Of a stretch of DNA of 64,000 bases, positions 44,327 to 55,818 are shown one piece after another (within the stretch, counting starts at the first letter, position 1; every line of letters begins with the position of its first letter). This DNA is from Adiantum capillus-veneris (taxonomy: Eukaryota; Streptophyta; Polypodiopsida; Polypodiales; Pteridaceae): assembly GCA_014529385.2 (NCBI GenBank), contig CM043961.1:11516478-11580477 (forward strand), written 5' to 3'. The notes beneath the pieces are model-generated. The model searched no databases, was not told the origin of the DNA, and was given only the letters and a program-made list of their open reading frames with translations. Position numbers and translations under genes: made by a program.

Positions 44327-45383
44327 TGTCGACCTGCATCAAACTGATCAAACCTGGCATCAATAGGATCGGCATGGCATAAGAAAGAGCTTTTGACACT
44401 AAAGCACCTGCGAATTCGGCCTCTACAAGCTACAAGGAACAAAATTGCCAACAACACTGTCTGTAGATTTATTTTGCCATTTTTGCTTTTGATTTCACAC
44501 TATTATGAAATAGTGGCCACCTTATTTGGTCTTAGGCCTTCAGTCAAGAGGGTCTTCACACCCCACTGTTCACTGCTCGGTTCGATTTGCATCATATCGG
44601 TCAAGCTTCTGAAGCCGGCATATTTTTGCTATTGTTTTTGACAAGCATCTCAAAACGCAGGGAATTCTAGGCGATTTTCCAAAGTCTACCAAGGCGACAA
44701 AGAAGGTGATATTTCTGTACTGAGCATCTTCGTGCATCTTGAAACACCTCTAGTCGGCAAGGAATTTAGTTGTGTGCAATTTTGCATGCATATTAAAATG
44801 TTGCATGGCCAAGGTATGGACGGACAGTAGAGCAACTTGTCAAGAAATTTTTATCGACATTTGCACATTAATTAGTGGGATTCCCAAAGCACTTCAAAAC
44901 ACCGCCTGAGAGGTCGATCAGCGAGGGGCTTTTGTGGCGTATCACAAAGCATATCAAGGATGGCATCAAAGGCAGATAAACCTAATGGATTTGGCTTCCA
45001 TACTTGGCAGATCAAAGTAAAAGGCTATTTGATGCAAAAAAACCTATGGAACGTGGTCAAGCCTCTCACAACCGACGAAGCAGGCACTACAACTGTAGTA
45101 ACTCAAGCCCTCTCTGTCGAGCAACAAAGGAAAGATGAACAAGCTTTGGTATCAGTCTAACTTCCTTAGAAGACGACTTTATTCATTATTTGGATGATGA
45201 TGATTCTTCAAGTGCTGCCTGGATAGAGTTAGAGAAGGTTTTCGGTGCCAAAGCTAAGTATTCCAAAATGAGTTTAAAAATGGAATTGTATTCTCTTTGC
45301 ATGCGTGAAGATGAAAACATTGCAGCTTTAGCTAATAGACTGAAGAGCATCAAAACATAGCTCGTTTATGTCGAAGCCCCTGT
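44327..45383 (+). pseudogene. GAG-only element copy 6 (plus), cut by copia-2
   Basis: Leader from 44327, ATG at 44960 (MASKADKPNGFGFHTWQIKV), with a frameshift near 45155 and a stop near 45358. GAG homology stops at 45383 in the middle of VEAP, where the LTR of copia-2 begins. Confidence 0.8.
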
Positions 45384-45613
45384 TGTTGGATTTAGGGTTG
45401 TGGAGAAATGCACATAGCTTGGAGAAGACGAAGGAAACTCAAGGCACACAATAGAGAGTGTGTTACTTAGTGTGAAATGGAAAGATAGATAGCCCTAGAG
45501 TGATGGGCGTATACACAATGCTCGGGGGAAAAAACCTCCTAAAGAGGGAAAAAATTCCCCTGCGGTCCTAGTGTTGTGTTCACACACATCACTACCACAT
45601 GTATATGGTAACA
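45384..45613 (-). repeat. Copia-2 3' LTR (230 bp)
   Basis: Plus strand TGTTGGATTTAGGG ... TATATGGTAACA, so TG...CA in both senses. On the minus strand it is directly preceded by the purine tract CTCCAGGGGGGATT, as expected for a 3' LTR. Confidence 0.75.
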
Positions 45614-45688
45614 AATCCCCCCTGGAGTGATGCGGTGAACGAGAGCTGGCACATGAGTAAAGGGAAGTGCCATGCCCTGAGGATATGA

Positions 45689-48103
45689 TCAGTCCACAAA
45701 AGGGAGTAAGCCCAAAGCTTTGGGAAAAGCTTCAAGCTTCTCATGAGACAATGCCTTTGTGAAAAGATCTGCAAGGTTCTCCTGTGTTGGCACATAAGCC
45801 AAGCTAATCTCTCCTGCTAAGAGCCTCTCCCTGACATAGTGGTAATGCACCTCAATGTACTTTGTGCGAGCATGAAAAATTGGGTTCCTTACAATTGGCA
45901 ATGCACTCTGACTATCAGTGTAGATAGTGTTGGCAGTGTCCTGTCCAACACCCAAATCAGCCATAAGGTGTCTGAGCCATACACACTCAACCATAGTTGT
46001 GAAGACTGCCTTGTACTCAGCCTCACAACTCAAAGTGGCCACAGTAGGTTGCTTGTTGCTCAACCATGATATACATGAATTGCCAAGCATGAAACAAAAA
46101 CCACTTGTGGACACTCTCGTGTCAAAATAACCAGCCCAATCTGAGTCCAAAAAAGCATGTAAGTATGGCGGCAATGATCCCCCTTAGGATAAAACAAGCC
46201 AATATGTAAACTGCCACTAAGGTAGAAAAAAATCCTCTTGACAGTCTGCCAATGCTTAGACCCTGGGCTATGCATAAATCTGCTGACGTGTGAGACTACA
46301 AATTGAATATCTGGCCTCGTGTTGCATACATAAATGAGGCAGCCAACAACAGTTTGATAAAGAGTGACATCAGTAGAATCGCCAACATCATGTAGACTTA
46401 ACTTCAAACCTGTTTCCATGGGAGTGGCAATAGGTTTGCAATCCTCAAGTCCAAACTTACATAGCAATGTCTCTATGTAACTTTTCTGACACAAGGCAAT
46501 ACCACCATCACATTGCTTAAACTGTATACCCAAGTAATGATGCAACAACCCCAAATCTTTCATCTTGACAGTAGCATTCAAATCAGCCTTAAATTCAGCA
46601 ATATATCTCTCATTTGGTCCAGTGATCAGCAAATCATCTACATAGAGAACCACAATGAGAAGTACATCACCCTCACGCTTTACATACAATGTGCTTTCTG
46701 TTGGACTATTACAAAAGCCTTGTTTGACCAAATGAGTGTCAGTTTTCTCATACCAAGCACGAGGAGATTGCTTCAACCCATACAAAGCCTTCTTACATCT
46801 GCACACTTTGTCCTCTTGTCCTTTTATGATAAAACCGCGAGGCTGCGTTACATGAACTTCCTCAAATATGTCACCATTCAAGAAAGCAGTAACAACGTTT
46901 GATTGATGTACATCCAACCAAAATAAGCTGCCAATGCACATAGAAAACACACAGTAGTCATACGACAAGTGGGAGCAAAAGTCTCCTCATAATCTATGCC
47001 TTTTTGCTGTGCATAACCCTTTGCAACAAGTTGAGCCTTATGGCGATCAATCTCACCATCCGGCTTACGTTTCAACTTGTAAACCCACTTTGTACCAATG
47101 GCCTTTTTTCCAGGAGGCAATCACATAAAGTCCATGTGTCATTTTCTATAAGTGCATCATATTCTAAGTGCATGGCAGCCATCCAATTTTTTGAATTCTG
47201 TGCTTCATCAAAAGACCGAGGCTCCTCAACATCATGTAAGCTAGACATAGCCAAAGCATAACAATCTGATGCATAAGATGCATGGTGAGAGCCTGAATGA
47301 GTATGACTATACAAAGGTGCATCCAATTTACTGTCACGCAAAGTGTGCACCAACCATTTTGGCATACCTCTAGCTTGCTCATTTTCAGCCCTTTCCTCAT
47401 CAAGTACATCTGCATCAGTAATAGGCTGATCTGTAACATTTTCAGAAAACCCCATAGGCTGTACATTCGCCTCATTGGAACTTACATTCGTATTTCCACC
47501 ACTAAAAAGAGGCAACAAAGTGTCATAAATGTCCTATGAGCTTACATTATTGTCTCTAGTACATGATAGCAAGGGCTGAACAGAATCTTCCCCAAAAACT
47601 ACATCTCGTGAAACCAAAATAAGTTTTGTTTGCAGATGATACAACCTATAACCTTTGCTTTCAACACTATAACCAACAAAAATACATTTGACAGCCTTAT
47701 CATCCAATTTTCTGCTCTATTTTTGTGGCACCAAAGCATATGCCAAACAACCAAAAACACACATTTGCTCAATAGAAGGCTTTCTATCATGCCATGCTTC
47801 ATATGGAGTAATAGACTGCAAAGCTTTCGTAGGACACCTGTTTAGTACATAAGTGGCACACATGATGGCCTCAAGCCAAAAAGAATGCGGCAAAGCTTGA
47901 CTTTTGACCATACATTGTGCCATTTTCGTAAGTGACCTGTTTTTCCTCTCAGGAACACCATTTTGTTGAGGTGTATAAGGCACTGTACATTGGTGTTTTA
48001 TCCCACGACTAGCCAAAAATGCATTGAATTCATAAGACATATACTCCCCCCCTCGATCAGAATGGAGGGTGCACATAGTACATTTCGAGACATTTTCAGC
48101 CAT
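45689..48103 (-). pseudogene. Copia-2 integrase C-part, RT and RNase H
   Basis: Right to left: integrase core at 48103-47717 (LHSDRGGEYMSYEFN, PQQNGVPERKNRS with the catalytic Glu, and NRCPTKAL...TPYEAWHDRKP). RT start at 47518-46878 (NWMAAMHLEYDALIENDTW; IGTKWVYKLKRKPDGEIDRH). RT core at 46968-46060 with LYGLKQSPRAWYEKTDTH and VVLYVDDLLITGP (YVDD). RNase H at 46174-45689 with DSDWAGYFDTRVSTSGF, TLSCEAEYKA, TDSQSALPIVRNP and ENLADLFTKAL. Frameshifts separate the blocks near 47700, 47100, 46960 and 46170. Inactive. Confidence 0.88.
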
Positions 48104-48112
48104 AGCCAGAAA

Positions 48113-49951
48113 TTATTTGAAGCACATAAAAACTTCAGACTTCACTTTAAGCAGAAATACCCATGCATGCCTGGAGTAATTATCAATGAAAGTCACGAAG
48201 TAAAGGTAATTGCCCAAGGAAGGAGTTTGCATGGGCCCACAAACATCACTATGCACAAGCTGCAACCTGCATGTGGCCCAAACTGAACCATCCTTTGGAA
48301 ACTTAGAACGCTGCATCTTACCCAAAATACAGCCTTCACAAACATGTTTGACAGGTGCTTCAAGAGGCGGCAAAGAAGCAACCATATCAGATTTCTACAA
48401 ACAGAGCAAACTGGCAAAATTCAGATGACCAAAACGTGCATGCCAAAGTTTTGCATTTGAAATAGCCCTTGAAACTGCAACAGAATTTGCAAAATTTTGT
48501 CCACACTTGTCATACAAAGTGTGCTTATACAGCCCACGACACAAAAGTCTAGATGCAACAATTTCATCACCAAAAGTGAGATCATGAACTATACATCTGC
48601 CATCCACAAATTTGACTACAAGTCCAAGTCTAGCAAGTGCGGATACAAACAATAAATTCTTCTTGATCCCAGGTACATAAAGTGCATCAACAAGTGTGAA
48701 GGAACTGCCATTTGCAGCAGTAAGCACAATCTTTCCAACTCCCTAAACCGGACAAGAGGCATTGTTGGCACAAGTGACTGAATTCCCATGAGGGACAGAC
48801 TCGAGAGAGGTGAACAATTCACGATGTGAGGTAATGTGCTTGGTAGCACCACTATCGAAATACCACACATGTGAATTTGCAGCAACTAACAAGCGTGCAT
48901 CATGGACAACAGGATTGTAAGTGCACTCTACACTAAAAGCCCATTCTACATCAATGTCAACATTACGGTCTCCTTTTACAGAAGACTCAAGAATGGCTGC
49001 CTTTGTAGTGGAACCAACATTTGCAGTGGAACCACCCTCTTTCTTCTTAGCCTCTTTGGCCTTCAACTTAGGACACTGCTTGATCAAGTGATCATTAGCT
49101 TTACAATAGTGGCAACGCATCTTCTTTTTGCCCATATCACTAGAATTTCGAAACGAATTGTTGCCAGTAGAAGCATTAGGAATAGAAGTTTTGCCACTTG
49201 AAGAAAAACCATAAGAAGTGGCTGCATTACTGTTACCACCCTTTCTTTGAGAAGCAATACAAGCCTGTTCAACTGCGCGTTGTCTAGTCCTATTTTTTCT
49301 GAAAAGTGACTCTTGCAATAGAAATGTGCATAATGCATCAAACTTGACAACTTTTGGATTTCCTTGGGTCATAAGTCTCCAAGTACTAGCAAAAGTCTGG
49401 TAAGAATCTGGTAAGGCATCAAGAACAGTCTGCACAAGGGAACTATCTGAAATGACTTCACCTGCAGAAATAAGTTGCTCATTGATATCCTTGACACTAG
49501 CAAGGAAAGTCTCCATATCATCTTCCTCATGCATAATCTTCGACTCCAGCTCTTTATGCAGCAAAGCAATTTTAGCCTCATTGCGGCTTGCATAAAGACC
49601 TGCTAGAATATCCCAAGCCTGTTTTGCAGATTTTGCTGAGAGGAACAATGGTGCGTTTCACAGGTAATGCAATCAATGCATGAGCATGCGCATCCTTTAC
49701 ATCCCAACGAGCTTGTTCTGTCGTAGGCAAAACAACTCTAATAGCAGCAATCCTTGCAGCAAGACCTGCAACATCCTCAACATCGCCTACATCCTTAGAA
49801 CCAGGTCGTACGTCAATGCCCTGCACAATATTCCAGACGCCCTTTGACACAAGAACATATTGCATCATGTAAGCCCACATAGGGTAATTGTCCGCATCCA
49901 ACCTGTCCTCAATAGCAAACATCTTGAACACATCTGTGTTGTTGTCAGCCA
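48113..49951 (-). pseudogene. Copia-2 GAG, protease, integrase N-part
   Basis: GAG starts at the ATG at 49951 (MADNNTDVFKMFAIEDRLDA; copia GAG, 'NYPMWAYMMQYVL'). It shifts frame near 49620 and continues to 48743 with knuckle CHYCKANDHLIKQC and protease VWYFDSGATKHIT (D-S-G). At 48727-48395 is the GAG-pre-integrase with LWHARFGHLN, and at 48385-48113 CEGCILGKMQ and integrase start LVHSDVCGPMQTPS (first catalytic Asp). A stop after FMCFK (48113) separates it from the rest of the integrase. Confidence 0.88.
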
Positions 49952-50164
49952 TGGTAAATGCTGCACCTAATGTGAAAATTGCTCGAAAATAGGAGAAATG
50001 GAGCAAGAACAACACGTGCTATATAGCACAAACCATAGAAGATTGTAAGGCACCTGTTATGCAAAAATTGGCATTCACAAAAATTCTGCACCAAATGACG
50101 AAATTGCCTTTGCAAACCTGCCTGTAGTGGAAACGGAGGTCGAAATGAGCACGAATGAGAAATC

Positions 50165-50286
50165 TCAGCAACTCCTCCTTTATATGTAAGGTCATTTTTT
50201 ACAAGCAATTAATCAAAAGCGTGTTCAAGCTATCAAATCTCTCGAGTCTCTCTCTCTTCCTCGTCTGCTGCACACCATGCTGTACC
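50165..50286 (+). repeat. GAG-only family LTR f (plus, both ends truncated)
   Basis: CAACTCCTCCTTTATATGTAAGG through TGCACACCATGCTGTACCC. The first ~150 bp and the final ~20 bp (with the primer site) are missing; a hairpin-containing unrelated sequence follows. Confidence 0.78.
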
Positions 50287-50360
50287 CGAGGGTGGGAATA
50301 CCCGCTGGCCGTCAAGCAAGGTCTTATCCCTAAGCCATCGGGTATTACCACCCTCGGGTA
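50283..50360. repeat. Strong inverted repeat, 22-bp arms, 34-nt loop
   Basis: The left arm 50283-50304 (starts TACCCGAGGGTGG) and right arm 50339-50360 (ends CCACCCTCGGGTA) pair at 21 of 22 positions. It sits where the LTR end and primer site of the carrier element should be. Confidence 0.9.
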
Positions 50361-51080
50361 TCCTCGACGTGATAGTACGGTACTTGTCAATGCTAATAGC
50401 CGCTACAACCCATCAACTGGTATTCAATCGCCATCAAAGTTTCTTCTCAAAGATCCGACACTGATTTTTTAGCCGTTGCTTGTTGCTTCCGTCACAACAA
50501 ACTTTTTCCCTTTTTAGTGGTGAAGTTGGTCGTTCAAGGCACAACCTAGTAAAGTGTTGCTTGGCAACTGTTAAGCAGATAACCATGGAAATGTGTGGTG
50601 CTTTTGATGACGCTCATACACAACAAAGAGTATCGAAGTACTGCAAAGACAATTATTTGCAAAGCTTCTTGCTTCATGGTGATACCGAAGAAAAGCAAAA
50701 GTGCGACTCCAAAATCAAAGCAATAGAAGCAAGTTCGGATTGGTTTCTTCAACTCGATTTTCTGGCAGTATTCTTCAACTGCTTTTCAGTTTAATTATTC
50801 TAGCTAAAAGTCATGTTTTGTCATGTCAGTCATTTATCAATAATTGTACGGGTTATAGACACTGCCATAAAAAATATAATGGTAAGACCACCCTTTATTT
50901 TTGTTCGGGTTCTGGTATGTCTCACACTAATAGTTGTTTGAGGGAAGTACACACACACACCTATGTTATTGTCAAGGGGGGGACTTTTACTCATGGTTTC
51001 ATGTGAATGAACTTTGCCATGGTCTGTCTGTCTCAAGTCCATTGTCAGTGGTTTGGGCTTGAAGGGGGGGGGGGGGGGTT
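50287..51080 (+). mobile_element. Element copy 7 (plus): same LTR family, unrelated cargo
   Basis: Between LTR f and LTR g. The right part (50816-51079; CATTTATCAATAATTGTACG, the CACTGCCAT block, ACACCTATGTTATTGTCAAG and a 16-base G tract) is the 3' region of the GAG-only family. The left part (50287-50815) has no GAG homology. It holds open stretches read in plus as ARRDSTVLVN-like (frame ending 50470) and SLFSGEVGRSRHNLVKCCLA ... MEMCGAFDDAHTQQ (50480-50794) with no family I recognise. This may be captured foreign sequence. Confidence 0.6.
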
Positions 51081-51308
51081 GTTGGGTATACAAGCCAGAG
51101 TTTGGTGAGTAGTTGTCAACCCGTGGGCACTGTCCCCTATAGCATGCAGGTTAGACTCATTTAGAGTTGAGTGTTGCATGGCAACTCCTCCTTTATATGT
51201 AAGGTTATTTTTTACAAGCAATTAATCAAAAGTGTGTTCAAGCTATCGAATCTCTCTCTCTCTCTCTCTCTTCCTCGTCTGTTGTACCCGCCATAGGTGT
51301 GCTCATCA
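51081..51308 (+). repeat. GAG-only family LTR g (plus), 228 bp
   Basis: TGTTGGGTATACAAGCC ... GGTGTGCTCATCA with (CT)n at 51249-51271. It is preceded by the G-rich polypurine tract 51064-51079 and is the 3' LTR of copy 7. It is the right edge of the TE cluster. Confidence 0.85.
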
Positions 51309-53170
51309 GTGTGCTCAATGCAATCATCACAAAACCATATTATTTGTGATCTAATTTTAGAGTCATCTATTGATATTTTAGTTCTTCCATAGAATAAAGG
51401 TGCCAAAACTCCTTCTTTACCTTCATGCCATTTAAATCTATACATTTATTACACTTTGCTTTAACAGAACTGAGATATCCCTGACATCTAACCATGTTAC
51501 ATGGATTGGTTTGACGTAATTCCCATGTAGTTTTGCTCACCTCTACCTATGATATTTGAGCCTTATCTTCTTGTTGATGATCAAAATTGGCATTAGATTG
51601 ATTGATAGGAGATAATTTTATTTTTAACGACAAGAATATTAGTAAACTAGATAATATAAATCTTGAAGATATATTCTCCCCAATGAAACACTCTAACATG
51701 CCACCATGAAATCCATCCCTGTTGATCTCCAAGATTGTTGCTAACTGCAACATGGCACTACTCCCTTTTCGACTTTTGATTGTCTCCCATATTGATTGTG
51801 GCCACAGCTTGTTCACTTCAAAAATTGGCGGCATCTTGTGAGATTTGGACTCATCCATGGTGTTCACCACAACCCTCATATCCAATGTTCCCTCATTTGG
51901 TTTGGTTGGTTTGCCGTTTTTTCCCCCTTTTGAGGTGCTTATGTTCTCTTTTTTTGGCACATGCACTACTTGCTCATGGATTTTCAATGTTTCTAGCTGC
52001 ACTAGAGTGAGCTATCACTGTGAGCCTTTGGCACATTTCCATTTATTTTGTTTCCATTTTTGGATATAAATAGGTAAACAATCTTTGTTCAAGTGTTTGG
52101 TTGTTTTTTAGCCTTGCCTCATAGGCATGTAGCATGGCATCTAAGTGCTCGTTCACTTTCTCAACCAAGATTGAACCGTTCAATATTGTTTTTGGAACTT
52201 CCATCCCCTTGATGTTTTCTTTATTTTCTTGTTCACGTTTGAGTTGTTCTCTTGTTTGGTTTAGTTCAATCTCCAAGGCTGTCTTTTCCTTCAGCATCTT
52301 CGCTTTCATTCTATCTTGTTTGCTTTCTACAATTTTTGTTGAGTCCTTACTGAACCTCTTTCAAATTCAGTTTATTCTAGAAGTTTTAGCTCGTCTACCC
52401 CTAGCTTATTTTTGGATGCTTTCTAAGCTTGAGCTCTAGTTACCACCTTGACAAAAACTATCAGCTCTTACTCAGATCTACTAGAAAAAGATAAAACTCT
52501 AATGACATTCATAGTTGCTTTTTCATTGTTGTTTGGATTCTTAGCACAATGTTGGATGAGGTGATATAATGCACATCTGTCACAAAAATCCAAAGATTTT
52601 TGTTCATTGGCCCTTGTTAAGACAGACTCGTGCTCGATGGTCATCTCCACATTCATAGCATGTACCTTCTGGTTGGGTAGCTAGTGGTGCTCCATTGGCT
52701 GTCATGTCCTAGGAGGATATCCTCTAGGATTCTAATTTTGACTTGCTATGGATATGAATGTATTTTTTGTCCATCGTAAATTGGTTTCTTGTTGTTTGAG
52801 CCACATATGAAGGTTTTGTAGCTTCATTTGCGCTTGCGCAAAAGGGACTATATTTAGTGGCATATGCTACACCGTTTCCATAGGCTCTTGGTAATAAACT
52901 ATTGATGGCATTATTGATGTACTCATAAGTGGTTCTACTGGCTGCGTGTATCAAACAATGACTCAATTGTCTTGAGAAAAATGTGGCTATTGGCCCAACA
53001 ACGGCTTGTGAGATTTGTCCCCTCCCTGGGCTGCATTGTTGGGTCCTATTTGGTACCTCGGGGGTGGTGGAAATATGTGCACCTCTGGAGGTCCGTATGG
53101 CCTTTCCCTCACATAATTTTGATGGTAAAAACACTCACTTGTGTCGTGGTTAGTGTATTTCTTCTAATTG
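51309..53170 (-). pseudogene. Unidentified coding region with variant zinc knuckles and coiled coil
   Basis: Minus-strand, protein-like in changing frames. Right to left: a Pro-rich part (about 53170-52900); two CCHC-like knuckles of unusual spacing, CYECGDDHRARVC (about 52660) and CDRCALYHLIQHC (about 52580), both C-x2-C-x3-H-x4-C; a charged helical region EIELNQTREQLKREQENKEN (about 52270); KTHEQVVHVPKK-type linker; then CNMVRCQGYLSSVKAKCNKC (about 51500) and YRFKWHEGKEGVLAPLFYG ... IIWFCDDCIEH up to the LTR g boundary. Knuckles suggest a GAG-type or RNA-binding protein, but no retroelement enzyme is attached. I cannot name it. It may continue at 35954-35523 on the far side of the cluster. 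Confidence 0.4.
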
Positions 53171-53284
53171 CATACCACTTCAAAACCCTTTGAGCATTTG
53201 CTACTTGTGGCTACTGTGTTTGCAGATTTGCATACCACTTCAAAACCTTGGAGCATTTACTACTTGTGGCTACTGTGTTTGCAG
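53166..53284. repeat. 60-bp tandem duplication
   Basis: TTGCATACCACTTCAAAACC ... GCTACTGTGTTTGCAG occurs at 53168 and again at 53228 with a few differences. Confidence 0.88.
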
Positions 53285-53848
53285 ATTGGGATTCTGTCAG
53301 TAAGCTTGATTCATCCTTCGGATCATGCACTTTGAAGGTATAGATTCCTTTTCTTTGACAAAGAGATTCATCTATATGAGCTCCTAAAGAAGCAAATGCC
53401 AACACTATTGTATGTTGTGATATGTTTTAGGACTTTCTTGCTTCTAGTATTACCTTCTTGCATTTTCTCTTAATTCTAAAGGAGGTTCACATAATGGTGG
53501 CAAAGAAACACTCCTTGAGTTGCAACAACTTTTTCCCACAAATGTGCTAATGGTCTTTGCTTCTGTCTTCCAAGCGAGATCACCACAAAGGGAACATGAA
53601 AAATCCGAGCTGCCTATGATGTGAAGTATAGACTTTTTGTGAAAAAGTGACAACATAGAGATATGCATCAAGGGTGTGTTTTTAGGATATATGTAGGTGA
53701 TGGATAGACAACGTGTCTCGACTTTGGAGTAATCTCCCTCTCTAGAGACAACTATGGGCTCCCCATGAACATCTCCATTATTGGCTTCCAAATTGCTTCT
53801 GACTTCAATCTCCTCAAACTTTTGCGAAAGCATTGGATCAATATCCAC
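53285..53848 (-). pseudogene. Hypothetical minus-strand frame
   Basis: The frame 53848-53450 (MDIDPMLSQKFEEIEVRSNL ... SDFSCSLCGDLAWKTEAKT) is open for 132 codons, has two nearby Cys, and looks moderately protein-like. It lies upstream of, and in the same orientation as, the unidentified zinc-knuckle region and might be its N-terminal part. Not recognised. Confidence 0.25.
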
Positions 53849-54141
53849 ATCCGTTCCAACCCTTCTCTATGAGAACTCATTGCATTGATCCACATTAATC
53901 AAATGCTAGCAATCTTCCAAGAGAGCTACATTAATTCCCCCTAGAGAGCACCAAACTCTCTCTCTCTCTCCTGCTGCCTCACGTCATGTAGCTCCAGAGG
54001 CTTGATAGATCCTACTACGTCTTGCATGTCTAGGAGACAAATAGCCGTCCCAAAAAGAACTCTTATAAGTAATCTTAAATGTGGAGAATTAAGGAGAGAG
54101 TGGATTTTCCAACTATCTCCATCTCTCATGTTTCATGTTGG

Positions 54142-54146
<5 letters not shown>

Positions 54147-54214
<68 letters not shown>

Positions 54215-54291
54215 TATTTATATCTATACACCTTGAAAGAGGTGAGATTGCAGAAGGGGGAGGAGTTTGTGCACCAAATTAGCATGACCAG

Positions 54292-54353
<62 letters not shown>

Positions 54354-54407
54354 GGTGCATAACACAGTTTGGAGAGCATTTCTTTCAACATGTTATGGCC
54401 ACAATTT

Positions 54408-54451
<44 letters not shown>
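54147..54451. repeat. Three (GA)n arrays in 300 bp
   Basis: GA arrays at 54147-54212, 54296-54351 and 54409-54451, separated by 83 and 57 bp of ordinary sequence. All have the same strand sense. RERERE frames through them are artefacts. Confidence 0.95.
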
Positions 54452-54453
<2 letters not shown>

Positions 54454-55335
54454 CAAGATACATAATGGAAATAACACTTAGAAAAGAGAGCTTAGATAAA
54501 GCTCATCATCCATCCACTACATACATGAGATAGACCCCCAAAACGTAGACTCCCATAGTAGCCTATAAACGAGAGAGAAGAACACATAGATCTGCAAATC
54601 TATAAATGAGGAAGACGTGAGTATTATCATCCACTACATAATTCACTTCTTGTGAGGGCCCCCTTGCTTTGAACTCGATGGAACATCTCCAGTTACATTA
54701 AGCCCCTTCTTGGGCCAATGGGTCGACACCAATGCATCGTGCTTGTTTGTGATAGACTTCAGATACACCTGTACTATGTTGTAATGCTACGACAGTCAAT
54801 TTGTTGCTGGTGCTTTGCAATTCAAACACAATGCTTTTTGAATCAATGCCATCCTTGTCAGGTTTGAGAGCCCAACCACCCTCCCTCTCTCTCTCTCTCT
54901 ACTTTCATGGGACTTTAGTAGGACTGTATTTGTATTTTTTCATCCACCCCCCCAGTATATACATTGTAATCTACCCACCATTTCCTATATAAGTACCCCC
55001 TCTCCTTTGTAAGTTTACACACATTGCTAAGCTACTTGCATACTTGCCATGCTCAAAATTATGCTTAAGTAAATCAAGGTTTCCATTTAACCTTGCTCTT
55101 GCTCTTTCACTCTATTGAAGGCCAAACCCTTGAGGGTTTTGTGAAGAAGCTGCTCTCTCCTTCCTCTTCATCCTAGATCCCTTTCCTTCTTCCTTGAGCC
55201 TCACATCTCTTCAAGAAGTACTTCAACCCCACTTCCCTCTTGTTAAGAGGAGGTAATCTTCACTTATAGTAGGATTTATTAACCAAAACCATGTGTTTTA
55301 ATACTAGGAAGGTTTATGTGCATCATATTAGGACT
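54452..55335. other. No gene; LTR- or promoter-like segment
   Basis: Contains TATATAA at 54986-54992 (CCTATATAAGTACC), followed about 30 bp later by a pyrimidine-rich stretch and a leader-like sequence. This layout fits a plant promoter or an LTR U3/R region. No coding motif. Confidence 0.4.
54986..54992 (+). promoter_or_regulatory. Possible TATA box
   Basis: TATATAA in a C-rich context typical of plant LTR promoters. There is no downstream gene I can link to it with certainty; the gypsy relic at 57.8 kb is the nearest plus-strand candidate. Confidence 0.3.
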
Positions 55336-55600
55336 AAGCTTTAATGGTAACCTTGAAATTAGTGTTAAGTGCTAAGAGTATCTATGCATCATTAAGTTAA
55401 GTTTCAAAGGTAGATTTGCACCCTTAAACTAAGCTTTAATGGTAACTTTGCACTTAAGTGTAAGTTTTAGTGACTCCCTTGTATTTTAGGTTTAAGCTTT
55501 AATGGTAACCTTGGAATTAGGGCTAAGTGCTAAGAGTATATATGCATCATTAAGTTAAGATTCAAAGGTAGATTTGCATCATTAAGCTAAGCTTTGATGG
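55336..55600. repeat. 158-bp tandem duplication
   Basis: AAGCTTTAATGGTAACCTTG at 55336 recurs at 55494, and both copies continue through GTGCTAAGAGTAT and TGCATCATTAAGTTAAG to AAAGGTAGATTTGCA. Copies of the shorter AAGCTTTAATGGTAAC word occur in between. Confidence 0.85.
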
Positions 55601-55651
55601 TAACCTTGTACTTAAAAAAAGCTTTAAAAGACAAGCTTGCAATTAGGGTTT

Positions 55652-55818
55652 AGCTTCCATGGTGACCTTGTGTGTGATTAGGGTTAAGCTTCCATGGTGA
55701 TCTTGTGTGATTGGGGTTTAGCTTCCATGGTGACCTTGTGTGATTAGGGTTAAGCTTCCATGATGACCTTGTGTGATTAGGATTAAGCTTCCATGAAAAC
55801 CTTGTCTCATTAAAGAGA
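55652..55818. repeat. 33-bp minisatellite, five units
   Basis: Units begin AGCTTCCATGGTGACCTTG and contain TGTGATTAGGGTTA. Starts at 55652, 55687, 55720, 55753 and 55786 (spacing 35, 33, 33, 33). Being a multiple of three, it produces a repeating minus-strand frame (WKLNPNHTR), which is an artefact. Confidence 0.92.

Larger units (their letters stand above)
45384..50164 (-). mobile_element. Copia-2 retrotransposon (minus), 5' LTR missing
   Basis: Has a 3' LTR (45384-45613), purine tract, and RH-RT-IN-PR-GAG in reverse. The right end stops within the untranslated leader near 50164, where an LTR fragment of the GAG-only family begins. No 5' LTR or primer site is present, so the element was truncated or recombined after insertion. 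All coding domains are broken. Confidence 0.88.
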
